Source of the DNA: Chthoniobacterales bacterium
GTDB taxonomy: Bacteria > Verrucomicrobiota > Verrucomicrobiia > Chthoniobacterales > JACTMZ01
Length of the DNA: 64,000 nucleotides
Assembly: GCA_021463515.1 (NCBI GenBank)
Contig: JAJTYZ010000112.1
Coordinates: 1 to 64,000, forward strand
Direction of reading: 5' to 3'
In this document: in pieces, positions 16,570-25,963 of the stretch
How positions within the stretch are numbered: position 1 is the first letter of the stretch
How the letters are laid out: each line of letters opens with the position of its first letter
The notes under the pieces: generated by a model
What the model was told of the DNA's origin: nothing
Databases searched by the model: none
What the model saw: the letters and a program-made list of their open reading frames with translations, nothing else
Translations under genes and position numbers: made by a program

Positions 16570-17471
16570 AAAATTTCCCTGAAATTTTGGGCATATTCCG
16601 CAAGACACACCTTCCAATCCCGCATATAATTAATCCCTCTCCACTCCAACTTCATATTAACCAGCTTCTCAGAATACGGACGCGGCGCAAAGTACTCCTC
16701 CTTCCAATAATCGGAACCCACTTCCGTCACTTTCACATCATCCTCCAGCCCTAGAAGTCTCACAAATTCCTTGGCAACATCTAAGCGGCTACAGCTTCCT
16801 CCACACACCTGATTATAGAGTCCGTAATGCCCCGTTTCCAAAACTCTAAACATCCCATTGGCAAAGTCTTTGGTATAAGTCGGCGTCCCCAACTTATCCG
16901 CCACCACAAAAAGTTCCTTCGCTCCTCCCTGAATTTGCTTAAAAATTTTATTAACAAACTTCTTGTCCTTTTTCGGGCCGCCCCCCATCATCCATCCCGC
17001 ACGAAAAATAAAATACTTGCTCATTTTCCGTTCTACAAAGCACTCTCCATAATATTTCGACTTGGCATAATGACTCGTTGGCAGAGGCATATCGAAATCT
17101 GCATAGAACTCCTGCTCGCCGCCAAAAATTCCGGCGGTACTCACATAAACCATGGTTATCCCGCGAGATTCCGCCAGCAATGCTGTATTCTCCGGCCCCA
17201 GCGCATTCGTCGCCCACGAATCCTCCGGATTTTGCTCGCAATATTCCAAATCCGTCAAAGCCCCCAAATGAAAAACTACCGTGGGCGCAAACTCATCAAA
17301 CAGCTTCTTCAACGAGAATAAATCTCGAAAGTCCTGATAAACCAACCAAGGTTCATTCACATCAATATCCGTCGCCAATACATGTTCATATCTTTGCGTT
17401 GCCACCTCAAAAACAGCGGCCCCCAACATCCCCCCAGCCCCCAACAACAATACTTTATCCTGTGTATTCAT
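16554..17471 (-). CDS. NAD(P)-dependent sugar reductase, RmlD-like
   Basis: 305 residues of the extended SDR superfamily, RmlD branch: VLLLGAGGMLGAAVFEVA binds the cofactor, VYVSTAGIFGGEQ contributes the Ser/Thr strand, and HYAKSKYYGE holds the Y-x-x-x-K pair. It resembles dTDP-4-dehydrorhamnose reductases, and an RmlC-like epimerase gene lies directly upstream, so the pair probably makes a deoxysugar nucleotide. RmlA and RmlB are not in the window. The extreme C-terminus (GSRQ) is encoded by heptamer repeat. A second, separate RmlD-like gene is at 51064. Confidence 0.85.
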   Translation of the reverse strand: MNTQDKVLLLGAGGMLGAAVFEVATQRYEHVLATDIDVNEPWLVYQDFRDLFSLKKLFDEFAPTVVFHLGALTDLEYCEQNPEDSWATNALGPENTALLAESRGITMVYVSTAGIFGGEQEFYADFDMPLPTSHYAKSKYYGECFVERKMSKYFIFRAGWMMGGGPKKDKKFVNKIFKQIQGGAKELFVVADKLGTPTYTKDFANGMFRVLETGHYGLYNQVCGGSCSRLDVAKEFVRLLGLEDDVKVTEVGSDYWKEEYFAPRPYSEKLVNMKLEWRGINYMRDWKVCLAEYAQNFREILGSRQ

Positions 17472-17493
17472 ATCTTTTATAAATTAAATTCTT

Positions 17494-17579
17494 CCCATTT
17501 TCAACATTTAAGATTTTCAGTATTTTAGCTTTTTCTCCACTCCCTCCTACCAACTGCCTACTGACTCCTGCCAACTATC
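17494..17579 (-). repeat. Composite octamer/heptamer array between rmlC and the rmlD-like gene
   Basis: On the minus strand the heptamer part reads ATAGTTGGCAGGAGTCAGTA then GGCAGTTGGTAGG. It is followed by octamers GCTAAAAT, ACTGAAAA, TCTTAAAT, GTTGAAAA. The stop codon (TAG, 17558-17560) and the last residues (GIVGRSQ) of rmlC are encoded by it. It lies 23 bp before the downstream gene. Confidence 0.82.
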
Positions 17580-18112
17580 CCTTCCCCCAAACTCCCTCCC
17601 CTCCCATCCTTTTCCGAAACAACCGGCTCTCCTTTAAGTGGCCACTGAATGCCTAATGATTTATCGTTCCAGAGAATGCAACATTCGTAAGATGGCGAAT
17701 AAAACTCCGTAGTTTTATAGGCAACATCGGCAAACTCAGAGAGCACATAAAATCCATGCGCAAAACCTTCCGGAATCCACAACATCTCTTGCGCCTCATC
17801 AGTTAATACCTCACCCACCCACTTTCCATAGGTCGCAGATTCAGGACGAATATCCACAGCGACATCGAAAATCTTCCCCCGCATCACCGTGATCAGTTTT
17901 GCCTGAGCCTTGGGTTCCACTTGATAATGCAATCCCCGCAAAACATTCCTTTTCGAACGCGAATGATTATCCTGCACAAACTCTACCTGACGATTCAATA
18001 CTTCATTTAACTTCAAGCGATTCCAAGATTCCAAAAAGAACCCTCGCTCATCACGAAAAATTTTCGGCTTAAGCAACATCACACCATCTAGCTTCGTTTG
18101 AATTACTTCCAT
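17558..18112 (-). CDS. rmlC: dTDP-4-dehydrorhamnose 3,5-epimerase
   Basis: 184 residues of the RmlC cupin family: RDERGFFLESW, the catalytic-histidine motif NVLRGLHYQ, WIPEGFAHGFYVLSEFADV and YKTTEFYSPSYE with the conserved Tyr. It epimerises a 4-keto-6-deoxy sugar nucleotide, feeding the RmlD-like reductase that follows. About 15 C-terminal residues (GGSLGEGIVGRSQ) are non-conserved, and the last seven with the stop come from the repeat array. The start ATG at 18110-18112 fits the family length. Confidence 0.9.
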   Translation of the reverse strand: MEVIQTKLDGVMLLKPKIFRDERGFFLESWNRLKLNEVLNRQVEFVQDNHSRSKRNVLRGLHYQVEPKAQAKLITVMRGKIFDVAVDIRPESATYGKWVGEVLTDEAQEMLWIPEGFAHGFYVLSEFADVAYKTTEFYSPSYECCILWNDKSLGIQWPLKGEPVVSEKDGRGGSLGEGIVGRSQ

Positions 18113-18172
18113 ATTACAAATAGGCCACGAGTGATACTAATTTCTCTGATAAGTATAGAAGGTCATTCTCCT

Positions 18173-18748
18173 TTAATTTCGTCTTTGCATTACTCGTGCA
18201 GGAATTCCCGCCACGATTTCATGGGGTGACACATCCTTCGTCACGACAGCACCTGCAGCCACCACCGCTCCATTACCAATCGTCACCCCCCCCAACACCA
18301 CAACATTTGCTCCAATCCAAACATCGCGCCCAATTTTAGTCGGCAACAAAACATCCGGTGTTTCACGAATCAGTTCCCCGGCAGACGGAATCCCATGATT
18401 GGACGAGAGAATTGTCGCTTTCATCGAAATCAAGGAATGTTCCCCAATCTCTACCCCGCCATGACCATAAATCGTGACATAAGGCCCCAAATATACATTG
18501 CTATTCAAGTTTATACTTCCATCAAACGCCCACAAGACGACACCCCGCTCCACCCATACGCTATCACCCAGAAGAATCCGGCCTTTCGCATTGTAATTTT
18601 TAAGACAATTCTTGAATCCCTTCCCCAAATTAAAATCCACATCTGGTGCCAATCGAACGCCGCGCCCCAACTTTACTCCTCGCACCCTTGCAAGCCACCG
18701 CCTCTTTAACAAAAGCAATTTATAGAATTGGTTCAACAACGTATCCAT
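18173..18748 (-). CDS. Hexapeptide-repeat acyltransferase
   Basis: 191 residues with a left-handed beta-helix: hexapeptides VKLGRGVRLAPDVDF, SNVYLGPYVTIYGHGGVEIG, RDVWIGANVVVLGGVTIGNG and the closing GAVVTKDVSPHEIVAGIPA. The histidine in SSNHGIPSAG is the probable catalytic base. It should acetylate or otherwise acylate a glycan sugar. It is 60 bp from rmlC on one side and 45 bp from a GT4 on the other. It is distinct from the acetyltransferase at 3899-4450. Confidence 0.85.
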   Translation of the reverse strand: MDTLLNQFYKLLLLKRRWLARVRGVKLGRGVRLAPDVDFNLGKGFKNCLKNYNAKGRILLGDSVWVERGVVLWAFDGSINLNSNVYLGPYVTIYGHGGVEIGEHSLISMKATILSSNHGIPSAGELIRETPDVLLPTKIGRDVWIGANVVVLGGVTIGNGAVVAAGAVVTKDVSPHEIVAGIPARVMQRRN

Positions 18749-18793
18749 ACCTATACTTTTGCAGATTTTCGCTCGCGATCAGTTTCTACTGCC

Positions 18794-19942
18794 TTACTCT
18801 GTCACAACACTATCCAGTATTCTGACAAATGTTCCTACGGGATCATTATCACGACGGGCATCAAAAGTTGCACGAGCCGATAATCCCATTTCTCGCCAAT
18901 GTTTTCGATTTGTCAGTGCTCGGCGCAACGCCTCCTCGACCAACTCGACAGAAGTTGCACCCGCCAGAAAAGCATTCTCGCCATCTTGCAACCAGTCATC
19001 TACCCCCCCCACTCGGGTCGCCAGCAACGGACGCCCACACATCATGGCTTCCAGCATAGTACTTGCACATCCCTCTGAGCGCGAAGGCAATAGAAAAAGC
19101 TCACCACGGCACCAGAAATTGTGAATGTCCTCCGGTGGAAGAAACTCTTGTATCTCCAAACGCAAAGCAACGCCATAATAGGCGGCATACTCACGAATCA
19201 ATGCCGCATCCGCCCCATGTCCCGCCAAGCGTATCACAAAATCAAATTCCTTGGCTACTCGCCCTGCTGCCGCCAGAAAAATATCCCAGCCCTTTTGCCA
19301 TAAATCTATTCGGCCTAGTGCAAACAAATCAGCAGGCCCAGCAAGATCACCCATCCAAGGCAGTGCTCCTTTTGCCGTCCAAGCAATCGGATTCTGAATG
19401 ACACTAGCGCGTGGAATAACCAATCTCATAGTATGCTCCGCTGTCATTCTATTCGCCGTAGAGACAAAAGCAGTTCGAGCAGCTTGAGAAAAAACTTTAG
19501 TCATAGAAACCTGTGCCTCTTGATTCAAAGTCGGAGCCTCTTGTGCTTGGTGACAAACCAATACATACGGCGTCCTCGAAGACAGAAGCCAGTCCATTAA
19601 ATAATGTTCTGCCGTAAAATCGAAGGTTCCACCTTGCGTCAGTATCACAAGATCCGGAGAAAACTTTGCTAACTGAGTCTCCAAATACCCTTCACGCAGC
19701 ACGGGCGTACGTCGTTGCAATTCCTTACGGCGTCCGCGAAAGATCGAGTTCTCATGACGAAGAAAAATAGAAGCCCCCGTACGTTGTAATTCCTTCACCT
19801 TTTCATGATCCGCCGTCAGCGGACTAATTCCCACGAAAACTTCATCCCCGCGCTCTTGCATTCGCAACGCCGCCTCTGTCCACAAACGATCGGGACCGCC
19901 CCACGGATAACCGAGAATGCAAGATATAAAAGCGACCTTCAT
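18794..19942 (-). CDS. Glycosyltransferase family 4
   Basis: 382 residues. The N-terminal acceptor domain opens with VAFISCILGYPWGGPDRLW. The donor domain has FALGRIDLWQKGWDIFLAA and the GT4 motif LFLLPSRSEGCASTMLEAM, with E-x7-E spacing. The start overlaps nothing, and 17 bp separate it from the methyltransferase upstream. It probably adds one sugar of the repeat unit on the cytoplasmic side. Confidence 0.9.
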   Translation of the reverse strand: MKVAFISCILGYPWGGPDRLWTEAALRMQERGDEVFVGISPLTADHEKVKELQRTGASIFLRHENSIFRGRRKELQRRTPVLREGYLETQLAKFSPDLVILTQGGTFDFTAEHYLMDWLLSSRTPYVLVCHQAQEAPTLNQEAQVSMTKVFSQAARTAFVSTANRMTAEHTMRLVIPRASVIQNPIAWTAKGALPWMGDLAGPADLFALGRIDLWQKGWDIFLAAAGRVAKEFDFVIRLAGHGADAALIREYAAYYGVALRLEIQEFLPPEDIHNFWCRGELFLLPSRSEGCASTMLEAMMCGRPLLATRVGGVDDWLQDGENAFLAGATSVELVEEALRRALTNRKHWREMGLSARATFDARRDNDPVGTFVRILDSVVTE

Positions 19943-19959
19943 GAATTACTCCGACTCCT

Positions 19960-20814
19960 TCACCGCCTCCTCAAAACCAAATGAAATCCTCTTTCGGGAT
20001 TCTCTTCAGCATCCCAATCCCATGGGATATTGGGATTACCCGAACCTCTCGGAAAATCCTTCGATTTCCACCCATCCTTGATCTCGACAAACTCCGGGGC
20101 AATTTGGCGAATTTTAGCGAGCCACCAACCCTTAGATTGTACCGTCTGATGCCAACGCAATCCCGTTGTTGCATCACTATCTTCATAAGTCGCGACGGAT
20201 GCCGCAAAGATGCCTCCTACCGCTAAATGACGAATAATGTTTGCAAACAATCCATCAATTTTCTCTTCTGGTATATGCTCCAACACCTCCCAAGCTGTGA
20301 TGAAATCAAAGAGAACACGCCCCTCTGACTCCGTATCTTGCAAGTCAAAATCTTTCGTAATATCCGCCACAAAAAGGCGTTCTCGAATTGTTCCCCATTC
20401 CGCTCGCGTATAATGCGCACTCAAATCACTACCTTCAACACCTATTGCATCATGCCCCAAGGACAGCATGTCATAAACCAGTCCCCCTCCTGCACACCCC
20501 AAATCCAAAAAGCGAACCTTTCGCCCAAACTGCTCTTCTGCCCACACCCCCAAGCGCGGCCAACGCGTGTTATCTCGAATGGTTCCTTTCGGTAAAATAT
20601 GATCTACAGATTCTCGCGCTGGGCCTGCCGAAGATACCAAAACAACGGACGTGTTGCGAATAAGCCGATCCGCCCCAAGCAAATCTCGTCGAGTAAACTC
20701 CAATTCCTTTTGCAACAATTCAAGTTGAGCTTTCAAATCTCCAATCTGATGAACCATGAGATTCAACCCCAATAATTTTTGAATCGCCGCGCGAAGTTGA
20801 TGCTTCCAAGTCAT
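19960..20814 (-). CDS. SAM-dependent methyltransferase with N-terminal coiled coil
   Basis: 284 residues. Residues of about 22-50 (IGDLKAQLELLQKELEFTRR) have a heptad pattern typical of a coiled coil. The class I methyltransferase domain follows, with VRFLDLGCAGGGLVYDML, DFITAWEVLEHIPEEK and HLAVGGIFAASV. Coiled-coil methyltransferases in O-antigen clusters can cap chains and set their length (WbdD-like logic), but this link is inference. It lies downstream of another methyltransferase gene, with 37 bp between them. Confidence 0.82.
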   Translation of the reverse strand: MTWKHQLRAAIQKLLGLNLMVHQIGDLKAQLELLQKELEFTRRDLLGADRLIRNTSVVLVSSAGPARESVDHILPKGTIRDNTRWPRLGVWAEEQFGRKVRFLDLGCAGGGLVYDMLSLGHDAIGVEGSDLSAHYTRAEWGTIRERLFVADITKDFDLQDTESEGRVLFDFITAWEVLEHIPEEKIDGLFANIIRHLAVGGIFAASVATYEDSDATTGLRWHQTVQSKGWWLAKIRQIAPEFVEIKDGWKSKDFPRGSGNPNIPWDWDAEENPERGFHLVLRRR

Positions 20815-20851
20815 AAGTTAAAATTTTCCGCCTCAAATGAGCTGCCACCCG

Positions 20852-21604
20852 TCATAAGCTTTCACCTTTACTGCCCACCGCAAGTACACCCAGATAAATC
20901 GGGGTCGCATCCTCCTTCGCTTCTACAACAGAATAATATTGAAAATGACGATCAGCCTGCCGATTTATCCATACAATATTTCGTGTCATAATAGTTCGCA
21001 CAACATTCCAACAAGCACCAAAAACGCTCTTATTCGTCGGTCTTCCCAACCAACCATGGCGTATCAACCAAAATAAAAGCACACGCGGTCCGCAAGTGAG
21101 TTTCCATCCCTTTTCTCTCTGAAATCCCGCGTCTTCCAATTCGCAAAAAAGCCCCTCCAATGTCCAACGCCGATAATCCACAGGAACTCCGTGTTCCTCA
21201 AATAACCCATGCGTAGAAACCACGATTTTTCCGCCGTGCTTCAATAACCGCCATGCTTCTCGCAAATAAGTCTGCGGATGCCTCACATGCTCCAGCACCT
21301 GTGTCGAAAGAACTAAATCAAAAGATTCATCGGGTGCCGCTATTTTTTCGTCCTCGCCAAAATGAAAATCTAACCCAGGAATATTCACACAGTCCGCCCG
21401 CCGATAATCGGCCTTGGGGAATAGCAAACGATAGGGAGACCCGCCTGCGCCAAAATCCAGAATCCGAATGTTTTCATCACTGCGAATCAATTCCAATGCC
21501 TTTCTCAAATCAGTTAGCGCGATGAAATCCAGATCATTAACTATAGGTTGCCACCGCTTGCGATTATATTCCGCAGCGGCAAGACCATGAATATCCTGCG
21601 TCAT
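20852..21604 (-). CDS. Class I SAM methyltransferase (Methyltransf_11 type)
   Basis: 250 residues: NIRILDFGAGGSPYRLLFP (motif I), FDLVLSTQVLEHVRHPQTYL (post-motif acidic and catalytic region) and LLKHGGKIVVSTHGLFEEHG. The region HGVPVDYRRWTLEGL is often seen in methyltransferases of glycan clusters. It starts 10 bp after the TylF-like gene upstream. Substrate unknown. Confidence 0.83.
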   Translation of the reverse strand: MTQDIHGLAAAEYNRKRWQPIVNDLDFIALTDLRKALELIRSDENIRILDFGAGGSPYRLLFPKADYRRADCVNIPGLDFHFGEDEKIAAPDESFDLVLSTQVLEHVRHPQTYLREAWRLLKHGGKIVVSTHGLFEEHGVPVDYRRWTLEGLFCELEDAGFQREKGWKLTCGPRVLLFWLIRHGWLGRPTNKSVFGACWNVVRTIMTRNIVWINRQADRHFQYYSVVEAKEDATPIYLGVLAVGSKGESL

Positions 21605-21614
21605 GATAGAGTCT

Positions 21615-22421
21615 CTAACTTTTAATCAAAACCCGTGCAGAACGATCTACACGATGTAAATAATAAGGGCGCTCCATCGCCCCGAAGTATTCATCAACAG
21701 CCTGACGTGCTCCTTGCCAATAGCCATAATCATCAATTATCAAAACACCTCCAGAAACAAGTTTAGGATAGAGATGGGTTAACTCATGGCGCGTTGACTT
21801 ATACCAATCTGTATCCAATCGCAACAAAGCAATCTCGCCCTCAGGAGACTGAACGGGCAATGTTTCCTCCACCGGTCCCTTAATAAAATGGACTTTCTCC
21901 TCGGGATAGGAAGTTGAGCGAATATTCTGTCGTACATCATCCAGCCCCGCAATGCACCATACACCTTCTTTATGAACATCATGCTCAAGATGCTTCTCCG
22001 CCAAAACTCCGTCTATCGTTCGATCTCTAGCGTCTGGCGTTGTCATTCCCTGAAAAGTATCATAAAGATATAACTCTCTATCGGCAGCCATTTCCTGCAT
22101 CAACGTTAACGCCATCGCCATACTGCTTCCCCCTCTCCAAACGCCACACTCTACAAAGGCGCCCAACAAATGATGCCGTAAAATGTATCGTACGGCATTG
22201 ATGAGCGTCGCCTGCCCCTCCAATGTGGTCATGGTAAAAGGCGCCACCCGCTTCATCGTCTCGCGAGCCGCATTGTCGGCGTCTTCAGGAAAGATCAATA
22301 AAGCACTTTGTGATTTCGAATTTTGTGACCTATTTATTATTCGTCGCTTCAACCTCGACAAAATAACATCCGGTCGAAAATCCCGCATGGTCAGGTTGTT
22401 CTTCGCTTTTATAGTTGCCAT
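21615..22421 (-). CDS. TylF/MycF-family sugar O-methyltransferase
   Basis: 268 residues. The family signature GAFVECGVWRGGSSMAMAL is the SAM-binding motif, followed by YLYDTFQGMTTPD, the strand IALLRLDTDWYKSTRHEL and VSGGVLIIDDYGYWQGARQA with metal-binding aspartates. TylF/MycF enzymes are Mg-dependent methyltransferases acting on deoxysugar hydroxyls, which fits a role in decorating this glycan. It follows the ABC transporter ATPase by 18 bp. Confidence 0.9.
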   Translation of the reverse strand: MATIKAKNNLTMRDFRPDVILSRLKRRIINRSQNSKSQSALLIFPEDADNAARETMKRVAPFTMTTLEGQATLINAVRYILRHHLLGAFVECGVWRGGSSMAMALTLMQEMAADRELYLYDTFQGMTTPDARDRTIDGVLAEKHLEHDVHKEGVWCIAGLDDVRQNIRSTSYPEEKVHFIKGPVEETLPVQSPEGEIALLRLDTDWYKSTRHELTHLYPKLVSGGVLIIDDYGYWQGARQAVDEYFGAMERPYYLHRVDRSARVLIKS

Positions 22422-22439
22422 ATCTTCACTCGCAAAACT

Positions 22440-23675
22440 CTAAACCTTCCAAACTGCATCTTCTAAATATGCACAAGTTTCCGGCCTCCAACCAAAGAGC
22501 GTAGGACGGCCATGAATGACGACCTCAAAATCACAAAGATTCTCAGCGATCTCATCTACGGGTTGCCCTGGTGCTCCTCCAAGAAATGCACGCACTGTAT
22601 ATTTCCCAACATTGAGACGGCAGCACGGGATTTCACATTGCAGGGTATGTGTCCCTGATGTGCGAAGCATCGGGCGTTCCTGATCATATTGCCACAAATG
22701 CACCACAGGGCGCTCCATGGAATCTAGGATTTGAAAAGAGAATGTCTTGCCGTGCTGTCCTTCAGGCATATGAATATCAAACTCAAAAATTAAAGGAGCC
22801 GCATGATGTTGTATGGCATTATCAGCACTAGTTATCACCTCAGCTCGTGTAATGGATGGCCGCTCCAAAACGGGGTCTGCTCGGTAAACCGTTTGTTTTT
22901 GATGCCCGCTCTCGAGGTAATCCCGAATGACATCCTCTGTCTTACCTGACGATCGCAGAAGCCCATGTTCCAAGAGAATGCAGCGAGCGGTGAGCGTTGC
23001 AATAGCATTCATATTATGACTTACAAAAAGCACCGTCCGCCCACCTTTGCCACTCACTTCTCGCATTTTGCCCAAGCATTTTTTTTGGAACTCTGCATCT
23101 CCAACAGCCAGCACTTCATCCACAATAAGGATTTCCGGTTCTAAATGTGCCGCGACCGCAAAGGCGAGTCGCACATACATTCCCGAACTATATCGCTTTA
23201 CTGGCGTATCTATAAAACGATCAATCTCCGCAAATGCTACAATTTCATCAAACTTCGCCTTAATCTCACGACGCGACATTCCTAAGATCGCCCCATTGAG
23301 AAAGATGTTTTCTCGCCCTGTGAGTTCCGGATGAAACCCTGTTCCTACCTCCAATAGCGACGCCACTCGGCCCGTAATGGTAATACGACCCTTCGTAGGT
23401 TCGGTAATGCGACTTAACACCTTGAGCAGTGTACTTTTTCCCGCTCCGTTACGCCCGATAACCCCGATTACCTCCCCCTGCTTGACGTCAAAGGAAATAT
23501 CATTAAGAGCCCAAAATTCTTCGCCTTCCGCAAACTTCCCCGCCTTTCCATTCGATTGCTTCCGAAAGGGTGCCTTCACCCAAAAATCTAACTTATGCCG
23601 AAGCCCCTCCCCACTTCGATCCTTTCCAATAAAGTATCGCTTAGACAAATGCTCGACTTTAATCAGTGAATCCAT
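22440..23675 (-). CDS. wzt: O-antigen/polysaccharide ABC transporter ATP-binding protein
   Basis: 411 residues. The ABC domain has Walker A GRNGAGKST (about 74-82), the degenerate signature YSSGM (about 162-166) typical of the polysaccharide exporter subfamily, and Walker B ILIVDEVLAVGD (about 182-193). Residues of about 265-411 form an extra beta-rich domain like the Wzt C-terminal domain, which recognises the modified end of the glycan before export. With the permease just upstream (94 bp), it would flip the finished lipid-linked polysaccharide. The many methyltransferases nearby make a methyl-type terminal cap a plausible signal. Confidence 0.93.
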   Translation of the reverse strand: MDSLIKVEHLSKRYFIGKDRSGEGLRHKLDFWVKAPFRKQSNGKAGKFAEGEEFWALNDISFDVKQGEVIGVIGRNGAGKSTLLKVLSRITEPTKGRITITGRVASLLEVGTGFHPELTGRENIFLNGAILGMSRREIKAKFDEIVAFAEIDRFIDTPVKRYSSGMYVRLAFAVAAHLEPEILIVDEVLAVGDAEFQKKCLGKMREVSGKGGRTVLFVSHNMNAIATLTARCILLEHGLLRSSGKTEDVIRDYLESGHQKQTVYRADPVLERPSITRAEVITSADNAIQHHAAPLIFEFDIHMPEGQHGKTFSFQILDSMERPVVHLWQYDQERPMLRTSGTHTLQCEIPCCRLNVGKYTVRAFLGGAPGQPVDEIAENLCDFEVVIHGRPTLFGWRPETCAYLEDAVWKV

Positions 23676-23769
23676 TTTTCAATAAATGAGCATAGGCACC
23701 TTCATATCTACACTCTTTCCTATCCGTCTTATCCGTTTAATCCGTGGTCAAAATCCTCCCTATCACTTT

Positions 23770-24600
23770 TTAAATAATATCTGCAAATGTCCGTTCTGTT
23801 TTTCTAAAGAACCATATCCCCGAGGCTAAACCTATACCAACCAACGCCAGAGACACACCAAAGGCCGGCCAATAAGGTTGAACATCACCCGAGAGAATAG
23901 CCCAACGAAACCCATCAATCACACCCACCATCGGATTCAGTGAATAAAGCATAAATACGACTTCACCAAATTTTTCTCGAACAACATGACTACTGAACCC
24001 CACAGGTGAAATATACAATCCAAACTGGATAATGAATGGCAGAACATATTTAAAGTCACGGTATTTGACATTTAAAGCCGTAATCCAAAGCCCTACGCCC
24101 AGTGCTGCGGCAAAAGCCGCCAAGGTAAATAAAGGCAGGAGCACCAAACGCCATGTGGGAACGTATTGATACCATAACATCAGTACCGCAAGGAATCCTA
24201 GATTAATGCAAAAATCCACGAGGCTCACAACTACCGCACTAGCAGGAACGATCAGACGCGGAAAATAAACTTTAGAAATGAGACTCGCATTACCTACAAT
24301 ACTGCCACTTGCCCCACTGAGAGAGTTCGCAAAAAATTGCCAGGGTAACATCGCTGCAAAGACTAAAATAGGATAAGGTACGCCACCCGAAGGAAACCCG
24401 GCGAGCTTTCCAAAGATCACGGTAAAAACAATCATCGTTAGCAGGGGTTGAAGAAGTGCCCAAGTGACGCCTACCGCCGTTTGTTTGTAACGCACAAGAA
24501 TGTCGCGCCACGCAAGGAAGCCAAACAGCTCTCGATACCGCCATAGATCGCGCCAATAATGCTTCTCCGTTCGCCCCGCTTCTATAATGAGTGTCGCCAT
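23770..24600 (-). CDS. wzm: O-antigen/polysaccharide ABC transporter permease
   Basis: 276 residues, ABC-2 type, with six hydrophobic segments after an N-terminal amphipathic region (YRELFGFLAWRDILVRYKQT). WALLQPLLTMIVFTVIFGKL begins the first membrane helix, and the ending GIWFFRKTERTFADII is typical of Wzm/TagG proteins. It pairs with the ATPase downstream to export the glycan across the inner membrane. Its presence indicates an ABC-transporter-dependent route; no Wzx flippase is evident in the window. Confidence 0.92.
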   Translation of the reverse strand: MATLIIEAGRTEKHYWRDLWRYRELFGFLAWRDILVRYKQTAVGVTWALLQPLLTMIVFTVIFGKLAGFPSGGVPYPILVFAAMLPWQFFANSLSGASGSIVGNASLISKVYFPRLIVPASAVVVSLVDFCINLGFLAVLMLWYQYVPTWRLVLLPLFTLAAFAAALGVGLWITALNVKYRDFKYVLPFIIQFGLYISPVGFSSHVVREKFGEVVFMLYSLNPMVGVIDGFRWAILSGDVQPYWPAFGVSLALVGIGLASGIWFFRKTERTFADII

Positions 24601-24629
24601 GTATAGTACTGATTAGTCGAATATCCTTA

Positions 24630-25301
24630 CTACGGGGTTGCCACTAACCATTGATTAAAGCCAATGGGACGCTGCTCATTTATGAGTTTTCGCCACCAAG
24701 CAGGAGCGAGCCTTTTTACCTCATGCCCCGCATCTTTCAATAAACTGTGACATGCTTCGTCTAATTCCTTGGAGTGAGTTTCAATTAAACAAAACACCTG
24801 TTTCTGACGCAGAACGTCGCGAAGTTTTTTAAGAACTATTTCCTCGCCCCCATCTATATCCATTTTCATCAAAATAGGTTCGGGCAATTCTGCAAACAAT
24901 TGCATTGCTGCATCAGGGGCATCTCCTCCAAGAAACCAATCTTCCCGTGCCTCAAGTCGAGCATCATTTGTTAAGTAATTGAGTGCAAGATTCTCACGAA
25001 ATACAGGCCAACGCTCCGGCTTAGGATCATAAGCGAGAACGCACTTCATACGTCGCTGCTTAAGTCCCCAAACGGTCAACTCTCCATAACCTGCACCCAG
25101 ATCTATTAAACTTTGCGCTTCCTTTCCTGCCCAACGCAACCATGATGACGTCTCTGCTTCATACGTTCCGAGCCACAAACTCATTTCGCAAGCAGGATCA
25201 ATGGACAATATCAGTCCACGATACAAGCCAAAAGGAATACGACGCCCGGAGCGGCCTGTACCGAAGAGTGCTTTTTTGAAAAATGCCTTAATTTCCTTCA
25301 T
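24630..25301 (-). CDS. FkbM-family SAM methyltransferase, paralogue of the 2274 gene
   Basis: 223 residues: SLIDLGAGYGELTVWGL (SAM motif I), VLAYDPKPERWPVFRENLAL, then ILMKMDIDGGEEIVLKKL and CLIETHSKELDEACHSLL. The order and wording match the gene at 2274-2927 almost motif for motif, including the ending RPIGFNQWLVATP, so the two arose by duplication. Such pairs in one locus often methylate different residues or positions. It lies 29 bp upstream of wzm. Confidence 0.85.
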   Translation of the reverse strand: MKEIKAFFKKALFGTGRSGRRIPFGLYRGLILSIDPACEMSLWLGTYEAETSSWLRWAGKEAQSLIDLGAGYGELTVWGLKQRRMKCVLAYDPKPERWPVFRENLALNYLTNDARLEAREDWFLGGDAPDAAMQLFAELPEPILMKMDIDGGEEIVLKKLRDVLRQKQVFCLIETHSKELDEACHSLLKDAGHEVKRLAPAWWRKLINEQRPIGFNQWLVATP

Positions 25302-25358
25302 CCTTTTTGGTTAGAGCGTGTCATGCACTTTTTAGGTGCCCGCACCTCCATGAAATGA

Positions 25359-25910
25359 TCAGTTCAAGCCCAAAGCTGTCTCCCAAATTTCCCACGTTTT
25401 ATCAAGTCCGTGCCGCACAAGAATCTCTACAAACAAAGTTCTATCAAAGTCAGGCAATGCAATGAGATACACAATTCGCGCTCGATCTTTCGGTCGCCCT
25501 ACGGCTATTGCAATCGCGGCTAAATGCTCTGGGCGCATCACCCGCAAACACCCACCTTCCCACTTCCTATGCAAAGCTTGCTCGACAGCCTCAGCCTCCA
25601 AGTTTGTTGAAACCATAAGAAATTGAACGGGAAGGTCGTGAATAAGAATAGCTTCTTGATCAAATTCAGAAAACCCCATCTCTGCCAACTTCTCATAAAG
25701 AGGATTTAAGCTTACAAGAAGAGACTCGGAAGCTGAGTTCAGGAAAATAAAGACATCAACATTACGGGTTGCCAAGGGTTCGCCATAAAAACCTGCTGCC
25801 GTTGCACCTCCGATAGCATAGTTCTCCAGCGAACCGGTATGAACAAGTCGCTCTAAAATTTCACAGACTTTTTGTACTGCTGCTTTATATGCTCTAACTT
25901 TCGCGTCTCC
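25359..25910 (-). pseudogene. Remnant of a nucleotidyltransferase-like (MNT-fold) protein
   Basis: The recognisable frame runs from just after a TAG at 25911-25913 down to a stop at 25359. Family-like sequence (VCEILERLVHTGSLENYAIG, then GATAAGFYGEPLATRNVDVF) starts well before the first usable start codon, a TTG at 25773-25775, and no ATG, GTG or TTG exists between the stop and that TTG. The nucleotidyltransferase D-x-D appears as N-V-D, so one catalytic Asp is lost. A short frame just upstream in another phase (LPVLEKLQLIGQFIRETRKL, about 25900-25963) looks like the end of a companion small gene. I read this as decayed antitoxin or nucleotidyltransferase debris within the glycan cluster. 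Confidence 0.55.
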
Positions 25911-25963
25911 CTAATAAATTGACCAATAAGTTGAAGCTTCTCAAGCACCGGCAAAGACCTTTG

